This document shows, one piece after another, positions 17,126-45,718 of a stretch of DNA of 64,000 nt. The DNA comes from Brienomyrus brachyistius. Taxonomy: Eukaryota > Chordata > Actinopteri > Osteoglossiformes > Mormyridae. The notes under the pieces were generated by a model. It had not been told where the DNA came from. It ran no database searches and saw nothing but the letters and a program-made list of their open reading frames with translations. Numbering within the stretch: position 1 is the first letter of the stretch; each line of letters opens with the position of its first letter. The position numbers and the translations under genes are program-made. Where the stretch lies: positions 60,513 to 124,512 of the forward strand of contig NW_026042676.1 in assembly GCF_023856365.1 (NCBI RefSeq). Reading direction: 5' to 3'.

Positions 17126-18569
17126 GTAAGTGCATTTAAGTGTATTTCATTCCTGTTTGCAGGCACAGATCAATGAAATCCGAGCGTGTAATAAACGATT
17201 AATTGCATATTAATAGAGATTTGGACAATTGTGGCATAAGATATGAAAGAAACAGCCGCGATTCCGTTATGGTTATAAGTTTATTTACCGTAATAGCGGG
17301 TGTTGTTTTGGACCACTAGAGTAGTCCCCATTTTTAATTATGCGTCCGACAGGGATTGCACATCAAACCATACCATGGTCCATAACTGATTTTTACGGTA
17401 GGAAGTGGATATATAAGATGACGTGTAAGTGCTGCAGACATTTTTATGCAAAGGTAGGGAGGATGCGTGTAATTAGTTTATCATTAACCACGGCTATGCA
17501 TGTTGAAGAGCTCCGGCACAGTTGATGTGACCCGTGTTTACGGGTTTTATGCGGATACGGGTGTGATACGAAAGCTTGCCTTTTTTTACACCCGAAAGGC
17601 CGTAAAAAGCGACTCAGAAGGCGATTCAGTTAAAGACCATATGGAGAATTATATTGTTGATTGCAAAGTCCACCAGCTGTAGGGGCATCAACAAGATGAA
17701 AACGCCTCAGTTGTTTTTAATAGTGATATATTCAGCTAACTTCAACTTGTTGGCGGCTTTTTTTTTACTTGGACTTCCCATTTGATCGTGTGTGCATCAT
17801 TATATGTAAGTCTGGAGGGTGCAGAAACTGCGTATAATCAGATGATGTTCCCTTTATACACAGTTTAAAAACGTCTTTACATTCGCAAACACATTACTTT
17901 CAAGGTGATGAGATGAGAAAGTAAGTTATTGTTTGCTCTTCAACCAAACCGAGGTGCCAGGTGTAGGATGGGTCCACCACGGACTTTCACAATGTCGGAC
18001 AGATGTTGCAGTCACTTCTTCATAGGCTGTTTCGTTATACATTTCAGTATCTGACTGTAGTTTTGGGTTGTAGCCTCAACTAGCTACTCAAGCGCCGAGA
18101 ACATTACGAATTTCCATTTCTCCCGAAGAGACTCGGCTTAAGTGATATACACAGCGGTACAAAAGCAGAACTGCTTTTCATACTTGAACCCACAACTGTT
18201 TATTTTTGTGGGTCTAATTCTCTAGCCATGCAATATGTACACTACTCCCTGTCCTATGGTTTGTAGAGTTTATAAGACAGATATCCAGCGAGGCTACATT
18301 GTTCACGTGGATTATGTCATTCTGGTGAGATTCCTGAAGCTTGTACAGTCACTATCCTTATTGCTGGAGGAGCTGTCCAACCTTAGTACCAAGTGGTGAG
18401 ACTTAGTCATCATTGCCAGCATCATCTTGTCATTTTCTGTTTGTGAGGACCGAAAGAGGCAGTGCAGGGTTACGGGGCTATTCAGTCTGCGGGTGGTAAC
18501 TTTATAGGAAGTTATTTATTTAGCAGGGGATTCCTCAGTGTCTAACCCTACAGTGCAAGGTTGTTATGG

Positions 18570-18680
18570 CTCTGTGATAGACTGGTGTCCCAGTTAGGCT
18601 GTTCCCTTGCTGTCCGGGATAGGTTCTAGGCTCTCTTGCTGGACAAGCAGTCGGACACCGATAGGATGGTTGGATGCTGT
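18570..18680. repeat. Fragment of a dispersed fish repeat
   Basis: GACTGGTGTCCCAGTTAGG, then GTCCGGGATAGGTTCTAGG and a GGATGGTTGG end. This resembles the widespread teleost repeat with GACTGGCGTCCC...GGGATAGGCTCC...GGATGGATGG. Class not determined. Confidence 0.5.
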
Positions 18681-19378
18681 AGGTAACAGTGCTTTAGTGT
18701 TGAGTTTCATTTAGCCACACATGTGTACATAAACATTGTCGTGCAAACGCCCAGACATAAACTATTATACTCTGTCTGAGCCTCTGCATGTGCCCTGAGC
18801 CCAAAGCAGGTTAAGCGGTCTGAGAAATCGTGCTGTTGACCCGGAGCTGTGCAGATTTCATTCCCCGACACGGCCATGTTACGGAGGCTGCTGTCAAACA
18901 CAAACAAACGAGTGCAGAGAGCTGCCAACATGCAGCTTTCTTCAAACACACAGTGGTCACGCCTCCGCCAGTGCCTGGGAGTTCCCTCCCACAGCCACAC
19001 GCACAGACCCCTGTCCACAGTGCTCAGATAAAGACACGGACACGGATCCCTCATGCAGGATTTTCCTCTTCAGAAACAGAAGCAGAAGCAGATGGCGGCC
19101 CGCCGGTGAGCCGTGTGGCGCTTACTGCCGCCACGTGGGCCTGCCAACCTTTTTGGGCCTGTATTTCACACGGCTCGATGGCATGACCACTCACATGAGC
19201 ACCTTGGGGGGTCATGTGACCGGAAGCTCTTTGGATGCACACACATGTACTGCACATGCATGTCCTGGAGGTCAGATCCAGGGACAGAGGCTATAAAGAC
19301 GGAGTAAAGCGAAAAGAGGGAAAGACCGCAAGGTTCCAGTTATAGGTGGCAGGTAGCAAAAAAGGTTAAAGGACTTAA

Positions 19379-19405
19379 AGGTCACTTGAGGTCACCTGAA
19401 GGTCA
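19379..19405 (+). promoter_or_regulatory. Three AGGTCA half-sites spaced as DR4 + DR5
   Basis: AGGTCA at 19379-19384, 19389-19394 and 19400-19405, with spacers CTTG (4 nt) and CCTGA (5 nt). DR4 is the classical thyroid hormone/LXR element and DR5 the retinoic acid receptor element. All three hexamers are perfect. The site lies between slc9a2 and inpp4a. Confidence 0.45.
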
Positions 19406-20070
19406 CCTGCACTCTTGTTTAGTGAGGAAGCTAACCTGAGAGGCGCTGTTTGGATCCACAAATGTGCGTTTGGCCAGAAGTGCTGCTGGAGCATAAGCTA
19501 AATGCTATCATTCATTTAAAATGCCCTAGCTTGCTATGATAAGTCACCCAATGCGGCCACAAACCCAAACACCTACACTGGTCCAGGCCCAGATCATCAG
19601 TTCATATGGCCCAATGATTCCTCCTTCTGGCCGGGACCTTGAGCTGAAAATATCCCGGTGCTTTTGTCAGGCTGTGAGTTCCGTTAATCAAGTAATCCAT
19701 AATAAAATAAGCATGTACACTCAGAATCCGGTCAGGAGGAAGAACTGGAGCAGGGGGAGCAGGCAAAGCTCACTAAAATCAGTGCAGTACAGTGTGATGC
19801 AAATGTTCAGCTGGGTAACCATGGGCTTTGCCCACTTTCAGTTTAATGTACCTAAAACGGCTGCATCACATTTTCTGTATCAATAACAGTCAGAAACTGG
19901 GCTAAATGCCCACATCAATACAGTTATGCACTCAGGCATCGGCCGATGCTCTGTAATGTTCAGTCCAGCTTGGTGAAAAAGCCCCTTCACCCCTTCACCA
20001 TATTGACAGACTCAGATAGAGAAAGTGTGGCCAGCAGGATGATCTTGCCTGATCTGCCTGGGCAATCCTA

Positions 20071-20190
20071 GACCAATCCCAAGTCAGCTCAGACCAACCA
20101 ATCCCATGTTACCTCAGACCATCCGATCCCATGTTAACACAGATCAACCAATCCCATGTCAGCTCAGAGTAACCAATCCCAGTGCCAGCA
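20071..20190. repeat. 25-bp minisatellite carrying CCAAT motifs
   Basis: About five tandem copies with 25-nt period of a unit like CAGACCAACCAATCCCATGTTAnnT. Most copies keep CCAAT. Confidence 0.8.
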
Positions 20191-20802
20191 CTGAGTAAGT
20201 GGCTACAGCATCATTTTAGAAAATTATAATCCATTTTCTTAATATATTTGGGTAAGAAAGTGAATATACTCAGTATAGCAAATAATAGACAGAAATGTTT
20301 ATTAGGTAATACTGAGTGAGGATTCTAAATTTAATATGAACAGGGCGCATATGGGAATGACATGTCAATGGATTTCTGAAGTCCTGTGCACAGTTAGGGG
20401 CAGCCCATACCCCCCCAGACAAGAGCTGTGCTCGGGCGCTGCGATCGATGTCTCCTGCTGTGACTCGGTCTTCGCCTTCTGGATGGAGTTTCTGTAAAGA
20501 TCCACACATGGAAGAGCTGACTGGGCCTTTGATTCACCAGAAAAGCCGTCCACATCACGTTTGTCACTCTGCTCACTACATAGACGCTACAAGAGTGCAC
20601 GAGTACCCGAAACGGGTATACTGTTTGGTACAGGGGCACAGGGTACACTAGCAGGGTCCCTCTTAAGATTACAGCCTTAGGACTGCATTATGGCTAAAAA
20701 AAACGTATAAATCCATCAGTAAAATACCTCTCAGAGCTCTCCATCGGAAGAATATAAACAGCTCATATGAACCCATGAGAAATTAGAACGATGGCTCATT
20801 CA

Positions 20803-20858
20803 AACCTAACCCTAACCTAACTCTAATCCTAACCCTATCCCTAACCCTACTCCTAAGC
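20803..20858. repeat. Degenerate interstitial telomere-like repeat
   Basis: Consecutive CCTAAC/CCCTAA/CTCTAAT units, i.e. (CCCTAA)n with about one change per unit, over ~56 bases. It matches the vertebrate telomere hexamer. Confidence 0.7.
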
Positions 20859-21918
20859 CTTAAATTACCTCATGCGCCCTCTCTGGCCATATAAGGTTTC
20901 TCCTGCTGAGATGTTCTGTGCATTTAATCAGTCTTTGTGGTCATGGCATTAATGAAATAATTTCAATCACGTCTCTTCTGGGTCTCCTGATACTGAAGGG
21001 ATAGTCGATGGATCTTTGGCCCTTGACATTTCACTGGTCTCGATAGGTTTCATTTCCCTAACGAGCACCTGGAGAAAAATGATTGGTTCTCTCTCAGCTC
21101 CTAACAGGCCATGCTCATTGTCAACCCCATCTTCATTCAGAACAGACCACCACATTCTGAACTATATAGACCAGCACATGTGGCATATGAGAGTTACCAT
21201 AGCAACACTACATTGTGCACTGCTCGAGCCTGTATGCACTAGTGGTACTTTTTATGTGCATATAGAGAACTCGGATGAAGTTCCTGTGAAAGTCACACCG
21301 TTCTTCAACTCTCTGGACATATTCCCAGCCAAATCTTTCATGCTTCTTTCATCTACCGTGGTTCCCATGGTGACAGACATCGGAGGCTGAGGCCTGTGCT
21401 CTCGAACCTGACCTGGGAGAATTGAAGATGATGAACTGCTGAAATTTTGCAGGAGGAGAGCTGGCCCTTGAAGACCCGGTTTTTAGATGTGGATGGTGGA
21501 GCTTCTCAGCAAAGCAAACACACTTCACCAGCAGATTGTTGAAAGCTGTCTCCGTCCACCCATAAATGATGGCTCTCGGTGCCTAAATGGGGTTTTTTGA
21601 ATTGTCCAGATTTAACGATAAGCGGGAAGTGTAAAATCTCTGAGATGTTATCAGTCTATCACTCATTTTTACAGTTGGTTTTGAAGCCTGATGTTTCTGT
21701 AAAGTCTGTCTGGTGCTCATTCATCATGATGACACACACAGGCTGGGTTAGGGTGCAGAGGAGCTGGCTAATGGAAAATGACTCAGCGCTACACTACAGC
21801 AACCCCTACATTTGGTCTCCTGTTTGATGTAACTTCTCATGCCTTGGTAGCTTTTTATTTGGGTGTCTCTGTGCCCCCTTGAGGTTGCTCATTTTTAGTT
21901 TTTGTAATTCTTATCATC

Positions 21919-22246
21919 CCCTCAGAGTCAATTGTGAAGCACAGGCGTGTCGAAATCAAGTTGTCCCACATGGCAGAGAACTGTGACATACAGGTGTACT
22001 ATAATCAAGATAGTGCACATGACTGACAGACAACTGTGCAGGAGAGGCGTGCTGTAATCAAGTTGGCCCACATTACTGACAGACAACTGTGAAGTACAGG
22101 TGTGCTATAGTCAAGTTGGCCCACATTAATGACAGACAACTGTGAAGTACAGGCATGTTGTATTCAAGATGGCCCACATTACTAACAGACAGCTGTAAAG
22201 TACAAGTGTGCTATAATCAAGCTGGCCCACATGATTGACAGACAGG
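21919..22246. repeat. 53-bp minisatellite, about six copies
   Basis: The anchor GACAGACAACTGTG recurs at 22025, 22078, 22131, 22184 and 22237, an exact 53-nt period. Each unit continues with a variant of TACAGGTGTGCTATAATCAA and GGCCCACAT. No long ORF. Confidence 0.88.
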
Positions 22247-22248
22247 GG

Positions 22249-22420
22249 TGTAACTAGAATTTCTGGGCCCCATGAAGAAATGTCATCCTTTGGGCCTCCC
22301 CGTCCAATTTTCCGTATAATTTTACGTATTCAGGGGCCCTTGTAAGGGGCCGGGGCCCCTGAGTCTGCCAGGGTATCCCTGCCCTTCCAACGCCCTTGCT
22401 GACAGAAGAGTGTTAGCCAA
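22249..22420. mobile_element. Truncated DNA-transposon-like fragment
   Basis: GGGGTGTAACTAGAATTTCT followed by GGGGCCC-rich sequence resembles one end of a dispersed fish DNA element. No matching right terminus is seen, so it is called a truncated fragment. Confidence 0.4.
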
Positions 22421-22465
22421 GCCAGTCAGACCTGCAGACATGTGAAATGCCTAGCAAGTACAATG

Positions 22466-22516
22466 GAGAATAGAATAGAATAGAACAGAATAGAATAGAA
22501 TAGAATAGAATAGAAT
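22466..22516. repeat. (TAGAA)n microsatellite
   Basis: About ten AATAG/TAGAA pentamers with one substitution. It is followed by CCTTATTGTCATTGTACACG, a sequence often found next to this pentamer in fish retroposon tails. Confidence 0.9.
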
Positions 22517-24066
22517 ATCCTTATTGTCATTGTACACGTACAACAAAACTCTGTACGTTTGTACATCACAGCATCTGCCTGTAATGACTAACATTCCCAC
22601 TCTGACTCATTTCTAATCATGATGCCTTTATGTTTAAATGTAGATAAACAGAAAGAGAACATCATGGAGGTTTCTCACCTGGGTGAACAATGTCCTGACA
22701 AATTCAGCAGCTAATGAGAGACTCTGTCGCGGTTGAAGCAATTTACAGCAGCTGGCCTGAGATGTAGGCGTGCAGCAGTCGCTCACATGGTCTGTGGCGG
22801 GAGATAAAAGTCCATTTGGCTGCTAACAGATCCTGTTCTCCAGTATTCCCATCACCTGAGAAATGGTCATTAGTCTTACAAGAAATTCCATCCAGACCTA
22901 GTTAGCCATGTCAACATTCTCAACGCATGAATAAATCAGTTATACTGCTAATTTTCTACTATTATAATTAAGTACCTAGCAAACAAACAAAGATAGAGAG
23001 GATGAATATGATTTTATAAGCATGGAGTATTAGCTAGCTAATGCTCTGTTTATCATGGGAGGCTCTTACGCATCAATCCGTCTCAGATTCTTGCTCACAA
23101 CGTCCCACACAAGCCATTTAGCAACATCTCCGTTTCTAGTATGAATAATACAAGAGGAAATGCTTTCTCCCTGTCTCTCCCTGTGTTTCCCATTTAATTT
23201 TAAATCTGTTTTATCATCCTGCAATGAATAATGCAGGCAAAAAAAAGCAAGACCCAGACATGCTGAAAAATAAATGATCTCTTGTGATCTTCCTCACGCC
23301 GGAAGAGGTCTTCAGATAATCTGAAATCACATGCGAGCATTTATGTACCTGCATCGTGTAAACGTCCGTGTCCTGATCTGTGGTGTCTCCAAAGGTCTGA
23401 ACGGCAGGACTGTGGGTAGCGATGGCTGCTCTGTGCATCTTCAGGGAACAAGCTTCATTGGATAGTGACAGTAAACATAAATATCAGGCAGTTCATGAGA
23501 GGGAACTGAATCCTGGCCAAGGAACATCATTAGCAAAGCTAAAGCTATTCCCAGTGTTTTTATAGCCTGTGAATAATAATCTTTCCTTGGTGGTAAGTAG
23601 TGGAAACATTGCAGGTCCCTTGAAGGTAACCTGTGAGTAAGGAGCCAAGATAATTTAGCATTATCTTGTAACAAAATGTCCTGTTTATACGGGAATGAGC
23701 GAGTATACCAGGACGAGCTGCTCCAGTGTTTACAGTTCCCAGCATGTTTAATGTTGATATAAGCGTTTAAGTCAGGAAGTCTGTATTTAATCTGAGTCTG
23801 ATTTTAAGCTTTAAGATGTGGCATCCCCAAGATCCCGATCGCCGGTGGCACTAGTGGGTACAGGGTTCTGAAAAAAAAGCAATCGAGCAGGAAAGATGAG
23901 AGGGAGGGTGCCGGTGAGAGCGGCATGTTGGAGGCCGAACTCCGGGCCGGTGGTGCTCACCCACGTGTGACATATTTGTTTGCTTATGCTCCAGGAAACA
24001 CCAGGCTGACTGAATAAGGTTACGGGGGCGTGGTCCCCACCCCTAGTGAGACCGCCCATTGCCAAG

Positions 24067-40919
<16,853 letters not shown>

Positions 40920-43477
40920 TAGGGCAGCCGAACCACAGGGCCGGGAATGACTGCCATCCTTTGGGAGTCGTTGATCGTAGGGGAAGCGGGAGAGCCCTGT
41001 GGCAGACGCACACGTAGGACAAAACGCAATCTGCTTTCAAGCTGTCATCTAGCATTTCATTCGTCAGCCCTGTAAGCACTCATGGGAGTTTTACACAAAA
41101 ATCAGTTTGTACAGGAGGTGGGTTTGGCATCTAGAGGAGGCGAGACCAACCAATTAGATGTCTTGGTCCCACCTCCTCTACAATCTGATTGGTTATCTCT
41201 CTGATCCAATCATATTTCATTCTGCCCTCAGAACATAAACCTCCCACGAGCCCTGCAACTATGGCTAAAGGACGTCAAAGTACACTTTAGCCTTCATATG
41301 CAGCTTTGGGTTGTTTTTTTCACTTAATAAGGGAGCATGGTTCATATCAAAATGGTAAGCGCTAAAAGCTGCTATGGGGAAGTCCAACATCTGAGTGCCA
41401 TTCCTCAGTACCATAGTGACTGTCACTTCCACCTTTTCACTGCGGTGCACCTAGTTGCCCAGGGCCAATCAAGTAACTAGGTAATTAGCTAACAAAATAA
41501 ATCCAAAATTCCTCTACAGGGCATTTTGGTGACCAAAATATTTTCAGGTGAATTTCCATAGATTTTTTTTCCTGCAAATTTAAAATATGCTGCATCACAA
41601 GTAAATAATAATGGGAATTTCTTTTTTAAATCTCTTTTGCACGGTTCACAGCCAAAATAAGTGTGCAAAGAGTGAGGTCTTGCTGATCAGCTGTGTGCAC
41701 GCTTAAAGAAGGGGTCCGAGGGGTGACGTAGGCACTCTGGGGGGAGGGGGGGACTGTGAAAATGGTGTCACAGCCCAGTGCGGCTCCATCTGTCGCGCAG
41801 TGATATCTGTGATTTCTGGAAACCCGGCAATTCATCCTACTTGCTGCTCAGTCGGCTGTTACTATTTGTCCCCCCCTGCACCCCCACCCATCCCATCAGT
41901 GACCATGTTAGCCAGGCCTGTTTCTCAGGTTTTATTTTGGTTTACACAACTGAGCATGTCCCAAACACCCCCTTTCAGAGTCATTAAATCTCAGGAGGGG
42001 GCTTTACTGAGATGTGGACACACAAACCACCCCAGCCCCCCATTTAACTGAGATTTACAGTCTCTTAGCGAAACAGGCTTCCTACAGTCATTCACTCAGC
42101 CTGGGTACTGCTCCCCCATGCTGTCTGCCTGCTTTGTTTTTCCTGCCAGGCTACTTCAGCTCATGCCAACCCCCCCCCCACCCCGCACCACCCACACCCT
42201 AAGCTTCACACTTGTTGACCCTTGTTGACCCAGCTCAAGATCCCCCCCCCCACCCCAAGATCCTTTGGTACCCAAAGACAAAACGTGACTAAACTAACCA
42301 ATCAAAGCTCTTGTTGATCTCTGCTGGTCCCCATATAAGGTCTTCCTGTGCCTTTTGTCAATGTTGCGCCCAGGAGGTGACAGTGCTCTAACACTCTCCA
42401 TGTCCCATTTATGCCAAGCTGTGGGCACCTAAAACAAATCAGTAACAAAGCTAAAAACTATGTTTTTACTGCCAGTGCTTGTGAGTTTTTTTAGAGGGAG
42501 GGGAGCCTCCCTTAAGTGTGCCTGTGGTTAGTGGCCATTAAGCCCCATAGCCTGAGAAATGCTCTTCTGCTCTGCTAACTTACCTCAGTCTGTAAGATGG
42601 CTGGGATTTGCTTGCTGGAAAACTCAGCTGTACCTCCAGTGATCATTGGCCAGTGGCAAATGTTTGTTCACAGTGGATTTGACCTCGAACCTGTCAGTCA
42701 ATCCAATGAAAAAACGGCATGGTTCCCACCCATCTGGAAGTGATGTCACAGCCAGACACCTATACAGCAGACAAGCAGATTGACTGAGAGCTAAATGCTG
42801 GTTGGGTTCGACAGGCTCACAAATCAACGGGCACAACTAAGGGAAAAATAAACATTTGGTTCTTCGCTTAGAACCGATCTATCTTTCGCCTTCGCTCTTG
42901 CTAAAGAATTTCAGGGATGCGTTAAAAAGAGGAATATTCCAGTAAGAACCAGCATCTTGTATCCCCTGGCCTCTGTGGATCAGCCTGTGAGCTTTATTGT
43001 TACAAAAAGGAGCTTTAATACCGGCAAAATTTTACATCAAATGATTCTTGACTATATATTACAGAAAAAGGATTCATATGTATCATGAATGACATAACTG
43101 AAGGTGCTGTTGTCTAAAAGCATGTCGCAGCACGCTACGCAACCCTGATCTGTGTTAATAAACCAATGTAGAGATCTAGCCGCTAGAACTGTGAAATGCC
43201 TTTTATGTTGTATTACTTTGCTGTGTACAATGCTCTGCTACAGCACCACATTCTGTTTTATGTTCATTTTTATTCTCTAGTCATTACCTTAACGGTTTTC
43301 CTTTGCATTTGAACATATACTCTGTGTAATTTAATGATTTAATTTACAACAAATCCACCTGCAATGGAGAATGTGCTGAATTCGATTTTGTATTTATTTT
43401 ACAGTTAACAGAACAACTGCCCATCTATGCTGTAATATGTGCCCCTTCCCTAACTCTTTCCACAAAAAGTATTATCT

Positions 43478-43483
43478 AATAAA
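43478..43483 (+). terminator. Polyadenylation signal candidate for inpp4a
   Basis: AATAAA, 2.56 kb after the soluble stop codon, before the start of the transposon-rich stretch. Another AATAAA lies near 41496. Confidence 0.4.
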
Positions 43484-43730
43484 AGGATTTCATTGATTTA
43501 TTTTTGAATGGTTTCTCTTTCAGCTGCAGAGCACCCAGCAGTCAGTCTATATAAATTTCTAAGCCTGATAATGCAGATTTACGAATCCAGTGAGCAGCAA
43601 ACAGTCCTTGCTTTCATTCAACCTCTGACCAGTAGAAACAAACATAGACACTTCTAACAATCCACACAGTAAAGAAGCGGAATATGCAGCCCAAAACTAT
43701 GTACTGTTGCAATTTCAGAGAATAGAGATA

Positions 43731-43850
43731 CAGCGGTATCTTGGAACACGAACTTAATTAGCTCCAGAAGGCTGGAGATCCAAGTCTAATTTCCCAGTAA
43801 GAAAGACGGTAAATGAATTTAATCCGTTCCAGACCCCCAAATGATTGGCT
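43731..43850. mobile_element. Mariner/Tigger-like end, truncated
   Basis: CAGCGGTATCTTGGAACACG then GAACTTAATTAGCTCCAGAA and ATTTAATCCGTTCCAGACCC. This resembles the end of a common vertebrate mariner-like element (CAGTGGTACCTCGGAAC...). Only one end is recognised. Confidence 0.5.
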
Positions 43851-44125
43851 ACTTAAATTTATCTACCTACCTAACTAATGATAGAAAACCATTAACAATC
43901 AATATAAAACTAACACACACTTGGAAAAAAAACGCACATACAAAAGCAACAAACATGAAATAAATGATAATTCCACACTCAGAAGCGAGAGCGCATGAGC
44001 ACCACCTTCAAACAGGCCCAATTCTTCTTAAGTTTTACAGTTACTCTCACTACTTCCCTCTTTGGTTTGCTGCTCATTTCTCTCGTAGGGGGCAATATTA
44101 CTGCATCACTAACGGTTCTGTAGAT

Positions 44126-44466
44126 CAGTGTTTCCCAACCTTTTTTGAATTGTGTACCCCCTGAGAGATTTTCTCATACCACAAGTACCCCCTTTGTCAA
44201 ATGTGTTGATGATTAAATAAAAGTAGAACGTACAACTGATTATCAAATTTAAAACATTTTATTAAATCTCCATAACTTGAACATTTAATTCATTAAGCAA
44301 CACATCCCAGATAGATTTTCTTTCTATACCAGGGCACAGCTAATGGAATGGCTGATAATATTTACCCATCATCAGGGAAATTAAATATAAAAATTTTTTC
44401 CACGTACCCCCTGTAATGTGCTCGCGTACCACTAGGGGTACGCGTACCCCCGGTTGGGAATCACTG
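44126..44466. mobile_element. hAT-type MITE with a perfect 8-bp target duplication
   Basis: Starts CAGTGTTTCCCAACC and ends GGTTGGGAATCACTG. It is flanked on both sides by the identical octamer ctgtagat (44118-44125 and 44467-44474). The subterminal regions are rich in GTACCCCC. 341 bp, no transposase. The perfect TSD suggests the youngest insertion seen here. Confidence 0.92.
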
Positions 44467-44579
44467 CTGTAGATAAAGCAGAAAAAAATTCACACCGAAC
44501 ACAGTAACGCAGCTTTCGCACTTGGGACTCGGTCCAGAAGCACCGCGACACTGATAGCGATTCATAGGCATCAGCATCC

Positions 44580-45010
44580 CAGTAGATTCTTATGCTTTTG
44601 TTTCAGCCCATCAAGTTTTAGCAGTCCTGTTTTTGTTTGGCAGTGTTCCGAGTTTTCTCGAAAGGGAAAGGCAGAAACACGAGCAGAAGTAAACAGGAAG
44701 AAGATATAATTTCCAGGATGAGATATGGGCACGCAAGATTAAACAGTACATTGTTTTTAATGATGAAACACACTGATGGCAACTGTGTTTATTGTGATTG
44801 TCTAGAGTCAGTCGAACATGTTATTCTGCACTGCCTCAAATATCACACGCAGAGACAAAGATTAATCACACATCTGTCACCACTTATGGATAAGGCTGGA
44901 TTTACAGGACGTTTTACAAAGAGGATCGGGTGCCGTTTGCTTTAAACGATTTTTCGAAGGGGTCAAGCGAGTGTAGTATATATGTGTTTGTGTATGTATA
45001 TATGTATATC

Positions 45011-45065
<55 letters not shown>

Positions 45066-45178
45066 GTTTTCTCTCCTTGCTGGGAGGTCCTGTACCACAC
45101 TCCAGTCCAGTCGGTGGCGGTAATGCTCCGTTAAAGCTGGTTTCCATCCGCCATAAAAATCGAAAAAGAAGAAGAATT
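44580..45178 (+). mobile_element. 3' end of a non-LTR retrotransposon (LINE)
   Basis: The reading frame at 44637-44945 encodes the C-terminal part of a LINE ORF2, with RMRYGHARLNS and a zinc-knuckle motif of the pattern C-x2-C-x7-H-x4-C, typical of this class. It is followed by a 3' UTR with a (TTA)n tract at 45010-45064. After that comes TCCAGTCGGTGGCGGTAATG...CCGCCATAAAAATCG and a terminal GAAGAAGAA tail. 5'-truncated, as usual for LINEs. Resembles I/Nimb-group elements of fish. Confidence 0.75.
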
Positions 45179-45718
45179 TGCTAGCATCCTCATCGTGTCT
45201 GTGCTCTGATCGCGCAGTCGGAGAGGCGAATCGGCTACGACGCAGGTCTCCTTTATTCATTCCTGGATTGACGTTAATACTTTAGATTAAATCGCCGCTG
45301 TGAATTGTCAGGATGCGCACAGAGCGAATACTGAAAAGCGGGGATTAATGTCCAGCAAGCATTATTAATGCATACTGATTAGAATGGAGAAATGCATGTT
45401 TTCACCTACATGGTTTGGCAGTCTTAAATATTCTAACAGGTTTGCTGAAGACCCCGAATGAGAATGGAAAGTAAAATGTAAATCATGTGTCAAATGAGTT
45501 AGTGACATGGCGGGTCGTATTGTCATCGGCGGTGGCGGATGTTGGCGAGTGCAAGATAAATATCTTTGTCATAAAACGACGAGACAGTGAAACGTCTGTT
45601 TGATCAAACAAACATTGACTTACTAGCCAGCAGGGTAACATTAAGTTTTTTTTCACCTTGTCCTTCGTCTAATTTGGTGAGCAAGCTTCATTTCCAACTC
45701 TGGGTACACTTGTGTATA

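Larger units (their letters stand above)
15062..24066. other. Intergenic / inpp4a 5' region without recognised coding exons
   Basis: About 9 kb between the slc9a2 start and the inpp4a start codon. It should contain the slc9a2 promoter (left edge, with a GGGAGGGGC Sp1-like box near 15330), and probably inpp4a non-coding first exon(s). Repeats, minisatellites and a nuclear-receptor half-site cluster are listed separately. Fragments at ~15640-15690 and ~18570-18680 resemble the two ends of a dispersed fish repeat. A possible acceptor (TTATGCTCCAG, ~23995) precedes the inpp4a start codon. Confidence 0.5.

Noticed and set aside
18830..19186. 118-codon frame and an ATGGCGGC context at ~19089 with a following GTGAGC
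   Set aside because: Considered as an alternative inpp4a first exon, but no similarity to the known N-terminus and no second support.
44914..45260. Reading frames with poly-Asn, poly-Leu or poly-Ile runs
   Set aside because: They are translations of the (TTA)n microsatellite in the LINE 3' UTR, not genes.
45507..45590. Short frame beginning ATGGCGGGTCG upstream of the nucleoside hydrolase
   Set aside because: 28 codons, no suitable donor in frame; kept only as part of a possible promoter region.
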